A stretch of 54,906 nt of DNA from Myxococcus xanthus (GTDB lineage: Bacteria; Myxococcota; Myxococcia; Myxococcales; Myxococcaceae): assembly GCF_013116825.1 (NCBI RefSeq), contig NZ_JABFNS010000053.1, positions 1 to 54,906 of the forward strand. The letters run 5' to 3'. Made by a program: the position numbers and the translations under genes. Positions within the stretch are counted from its first letter, which is position 1. The number at the start of each line of letters is the position of its first letter. Below the pieces are notes generated by a model that was not told the DNA's origin, did not search any database, and saw only the letters and a list, made by a program, of their open reading frames with translations. This document shows, one piece after another, positions 52,393 through 54,906 of this stretch.

Positions 52393-53636
52393 TGCTCGAC
52401 CTCGCCGCCGATCATGTTGATGGTGTCAAACGTAGGGATGAGGTCCGCCAGCATCTTGCCTTCGATGATGTGGGGGACGGCCGCGAGCACCGGGAAGCCC
52501 GGGGCGCGAACGTGGACCTTGTAGGGACGGCCGCGGCCGTCGCTCACCAGGTACCAGCCCAGCTCGCCGTTGGAGGCCTCGGTGGCGTCGTACACCTCGC
52601 CGGCGGGCACCTGGATGCCCTCCATCACCAGCTTGAAGTGCGACATCACGCCTTCGATGGTGCCGTAGACCTCGGGCTTGGGCGGCAGCGCGATGCGCCA
52701 GTCATCCACGATGATGGGGCCCGCGGGGATGGTGTCCATGGCCTGGCGCAGGATGCGGATGGACTGGCGCATCTCCTCGAGCCGGACCAGGTAGCGGTCG
52801 TAGTTGTCGCCGTGCTCGCCCACCGGGATGTCGAAGTCGAACCGGTCGTAGACCCAGTAGGGCTTCGTCTTACGGATGTCGTAGTCCACGCCGCACGCGC
52901 GCAGGGCGGGGCCGGTGTAGCCGAACTCGATGGCGTCCTCGGCGCTGATGACACCCGTGCCCTTCGTGCGGTCCACGAAGATGCGGTTGTTCGTCAGCAG
53001 GCCTTCCATCTCGTCGAGCAGCGCCAGGCCCTGGTCCAGCGTCTTGTGGACGCGGGGAATCCAGCCCTCGGGCAGGTCGCGGTTGCTGCCACCCACGCGG
53101 CCGAAGCTGGTGGTGAGGCGCGCGCCCGTCAGCTCGGCGGTGCGGTCATGGAGCAGCTCGCGGAACTCCATGGCGAGGAGGAACGGCGCGAAGCCGCCCA
53201 TCTCCAGGCCGGTGGCGCCCACGCACGTCAGGTGGTCCGTCAGGCGGTGGAGCTCGGAGCCGATGACGCGGATGTACTGGGCGCGCTCGGGAATCTCCAG
53301 GCCGATGAGCTTCTCCACGGCGTTGAGGAACCCGAAGTTGTTCATCATCGCGGACAGGTAGTTGAGCCGGTCCGTGTAGGGCAGGCACTGCGTCCACGTG
53401 ACGTTCTCGCAGCTCTTCTGGAAGCCGCGGTGCAGGAAGCCGATCTCAGGGTCGATCTTGACGATCGTCTCACCCTCGAGCTCCACCTTCAGCCGCACGG
53501 TGCCGTGCGTGGCCGGGTGGGAGGGGCCCATGTTGATGACCATCCGCTTGGTCTGGAGGTGGGCGTCCAGCTCCGACTCGTGGGCGTACGCGTCGGTGTC
53601 GGGGTTCGGCGCTTCGGGCTTGAGGGTGTCAGCCAT
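52389..53636 (-). CDS. nuoD: NADH-quinone oxidoreductase subunit D
   Basis: 49-kDa subunit forming the quinone pocket with NuoB. 415 residues. It shows [20 protein letters not shown] near residue 35 with the quinone-binding His, [42 protein letters not shown], and C-terminal [20 protein letters not shown]. Usual length; it is not fused to NuoC, which is a separate gene 12 bases upstream. ATG 53636. Confidence 0.97.
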
Positions 53637-53648
53637 GGATGTCCTCGC

Positions 53649-54248
53649 TCAGGAGAGCCCGCTGGTGCCAGGACCGCGGAAGATGTCCTTGATGGGGCGC
53701 TCGGGGATGAGCGGCTGCCGGTCACGCAGCGCGTAGTCCTTGCGCAGGGGGTGCCCCTCGAACTCGTCGTAGAGGAGGATGCGGCGCAGGTCCGGGTGCC
53801 CGTCGAAGCGGATGCCGTAGAAGTCGAAGGTCAGCCGCTCCCACCAGTTGGCGCCGCGGAAGAGCGGCACCAGGGTGGGCACCACCGGGTTGGCTTCACT
53901 CACCCGCACCTTGAGCCGCACGTGCTCGTGCCGCTTGAGGGAGTAGAGGAAGTAGACGACCTCGAAGCGAGGGTCGTTCTCCGCCAGGTGCAGCCGATCC
54001 ACGGCGTCGATGGAGCCGAACAGCTTGAACTCCAGCTCCGGGTCGTTCTTCAGGAACGCGGCGACCTTCGGGAGCGAGTCTGCATGGATGACGGCCCAGG
54101 CGCCTCCGGTCCGATCCACGTAGCGATCCGCCACCGCCTCTGGGAGCTGGGCGGAGACCCTGTCCAACGCGAAAGTGCTCAAGGGTGCCCCAATGACTAA
54201 GGGAGAAGAATCCGCGGCTTTATAAGGAGCCCTCGGCGGGTGCGTCAA
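53649..54248 (-). CDS. nuoC: NADH-quinone oxidoreductase subunit C
   Basis: 30-kDa hydrophilic subunit. About 199 residues. The signature [36 protein letters not shown] is intact, with [19 protein letters not shown] in the middle. There is no ATG or GTG in frame near the family N-terminus. TTG 54248 is preceded by GAGGG six bases upstream, a good ribosome site, and is taken as the start; TTG 54182 would remove 22 poorly conserved residues. First gene of nuoC-D-G-H-I; no nuoA or nuoB precedes it here. Confidence 0.92.
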   Translation of the reverse strand: MTHPPRAPYKAADSSPLVIGAPLSTFALDRVSAQLPEAVADRYVDRTGGAWAVIHADSLPKVAAFLKNDPELEFKLFGSIDAVDRLHLAENDPRFEVVYFLYSLKRHEHVRLKVRVSEANPVVPTLVPLFRGANWWERLTFDFYGIRFDGHPDLRRILLYDEFEGHPLRKDYALRDRQPLIPERPIKDIFRGPGTSGLS

Positions 54249-54629
54249 CGTAAACCCTCAACCATGTAGCCCACTTAGGAGGCCCAGAAGCGGGCGTTGC
54301 GCGAAACCGGGTGCGAAGATGGGCGGCGGCCAGGACAGGGGGTGGATCAGCCGGCCGCGAGCGCGACTCCGAGCTGTCCTACACTGGGTGTAAAGGTGGC
54401 CATGGGCCGTCACTTGCCGGGCGTGGAGGTGGGATTCACCGGCACCCAGGCGAAGGGCCTGGCTGTCATCGGGATGGACGCCATGAGGTGAGGCAGGGCC
54501 TCGCCGGCTGCCCGTCGAGGCGGACTCCCTCCGTCGATTCTGCAAGGCCCTCGCGCGGAGGGCACGTTGGCGCGGGGCGGTCGTCCGGCCGGCACACGCC
54601 TGTTTCAATCAGGTATAGAAGAGGAGGTC
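54249..54629. other. 381-base intergenic region upstream of nuoC
   Basis: Probably holds the nuo promoter. A perfect palindrome with arms TACAC and GTGTA around three bases lies at 54380-54392, 130 bases before nuoC, a candidate operator. A 29-codon frame from about 54402 has gene-like codon use but no homologue is known to me. AGGAGG at 54622-54627 is the ribosome site of the next gene. No nuoA, nuoB or RNA gene was seen. Confidence 0.45.
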
Positions 54630-54906
54630 ATGCCCGAATCCCCCCCTTCCGGCATTCTCCGTTCCTGGTGGCCGCGCCTGCTCGTGGGGGCCGTGCTGGG
54701 TGTGTTGCTGTTCGCCGCCGAGTCGTGGCTGCTGCTGCGCTCGGGTGTCGTGGGCATGGACATCCCGGTGGATGGCCCCTACGCCGCGTTGATGGCGGCC
54801 GTGCGGCCCGTCCTCCCGGGCCTGCTGTTGCGAATCGCTGCCGTGTATGCCGTGGCAGGCATGGTGCTGGCCGTGGCGGGGACATTGCTTGCGCGTGCCT
54901 GGGGGC
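54630..54906 (+). CDS. Membrane protein, 3' end beyond the window
   Basis: 92 residues seen. After a short N-tail (MPESPPSGILRSWWPR), hydrophobic segments at about 17-40 (LLVGAVLGVLLFAAESWLLL) and 70-90 (IAAVYAVAGMVLAVAGTLLA) are predicted membrane spans. No family can be named from this part; sulfatase-type and phosphoglycerol-transferase-type enzymes often start this way. ATG 54630 has GAGGAGG immediately upstream, with only two bases between, tighter than normal. Confidence 0.7.
   Translation, partial: MPESPPSGILRSWWPRLLVGAVLGVLLFAAESWLLLRSGVVGMDIPVDGPYAALMAAVRPVLPGLLLRIAAVYAVAGMVLAVAGTLLARAWG

Noticed and set aside
54614-54626. TATAGA as a -10 box for the gene at 54630
   Set aside because: The start of transcription would fall inside the ribosome site and the matching -35 is poor.

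Overview
The window is chromosomal DNA from a high-GC delta-proteobacterial predator of the Myxococcaceae, most likely Myxococcus or a close relative. The evidence is the strong G/C third-position bias, which leaves long false reading frames on the opposite strand of nearly every gene, together with a six-gene chemosensory cluster whose content matches the described Myxococcus xanthus Che4 operon, an MglA-type small GTPase, a DUF4388 protein, a eukaryotic-type Ser/Thr kinase and many lipoproteins of unknown function. No tRNA, rRNA, CRISPR array, insertion sequence or prophage was recognised. It reads as core chromosome with lineage-specific accessory genes between housekeeping operons.

Layout. 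1-9.7 kb: 3' part of a Ser/Thr kinase gene, then a chemosensory operon (cheW, cheR-TPR, mcp, cheY, cheW, cheA-cheY hybrid, no cheB), converging on a histidine-kinase-like gene whose ATPase part looks degenerate. 9.8-13.3 kb: a candidate sigma-54 promoter ahead of a heparinase II/III-like enzyme and a UDP-sugar 6-dehydrogenase, an exopolysaccharide pair. 13.4-19.3 kb: an exported TldD-like protease, a gluzincin lipoprotein overlapping an alkaline-phosphatase-superfamily enzyme, a DUF4388 regulator and an MglA-like GTPase with an extra C-terminal domain. 19.6-25.8 kb: rpmB, an FAD oxidoreductase, a HAD phosphatase, a 3-hydroxyisobutyryl-CoA hydrolase-like protein, and the purM-purN-DUF523 operon. 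25.9-30.8 kb: a cyclic-nucleotide-binding regulator next to a class II cyclic-nucleotide phosphodiesterase, then accD-folC and an alpha/beta hydrolase.

30.9-38.7 kb: an AMIN/coiled-coil/AMIN envelope protein, lptD, a small XRE regulator, an Ig-like lipoprotein with calcium-loop-like repeats, and a TetR regulator overlapping an enoyl-CoA hydratase gene. 38.7-44.2 kb: an M23 peptidase, a protein of unknown function, an EEP-fold phosphoesterase, and a run of small membrane proteins (holin-like DUF1469, DUF3618, DUF883-like, an unnamed one, YtxH), then a coiled-coil protein of unknown function. 44.2-47.7 kb: a lipoprotein and a CHASE2 class III nucleotide cyclase. 47.7-54.2 kb: a [2Fe-2S] thioredoxin-like ferredoxin and, reading leftward, nuoC-nuoD-nuoG-nuoH-nuoI ending in a clear intrinsic terminator. 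The right edge cuts a new membrane-protein gene.

Functional themes: signal input (Che4-type cluster, kinases, cyclase plus cyclic-nucleotide sensor plus phosphodiesterase, MglA-like GTPase), envelope building (LptD, AMIN protein, M23 peptidase, polysaccharide enzymes, small membrane-protein operon), and basic metabolism (purines, fatty-acid and folate enzymes, complex I). All functions are assigned by reading motifs; no database search was run.
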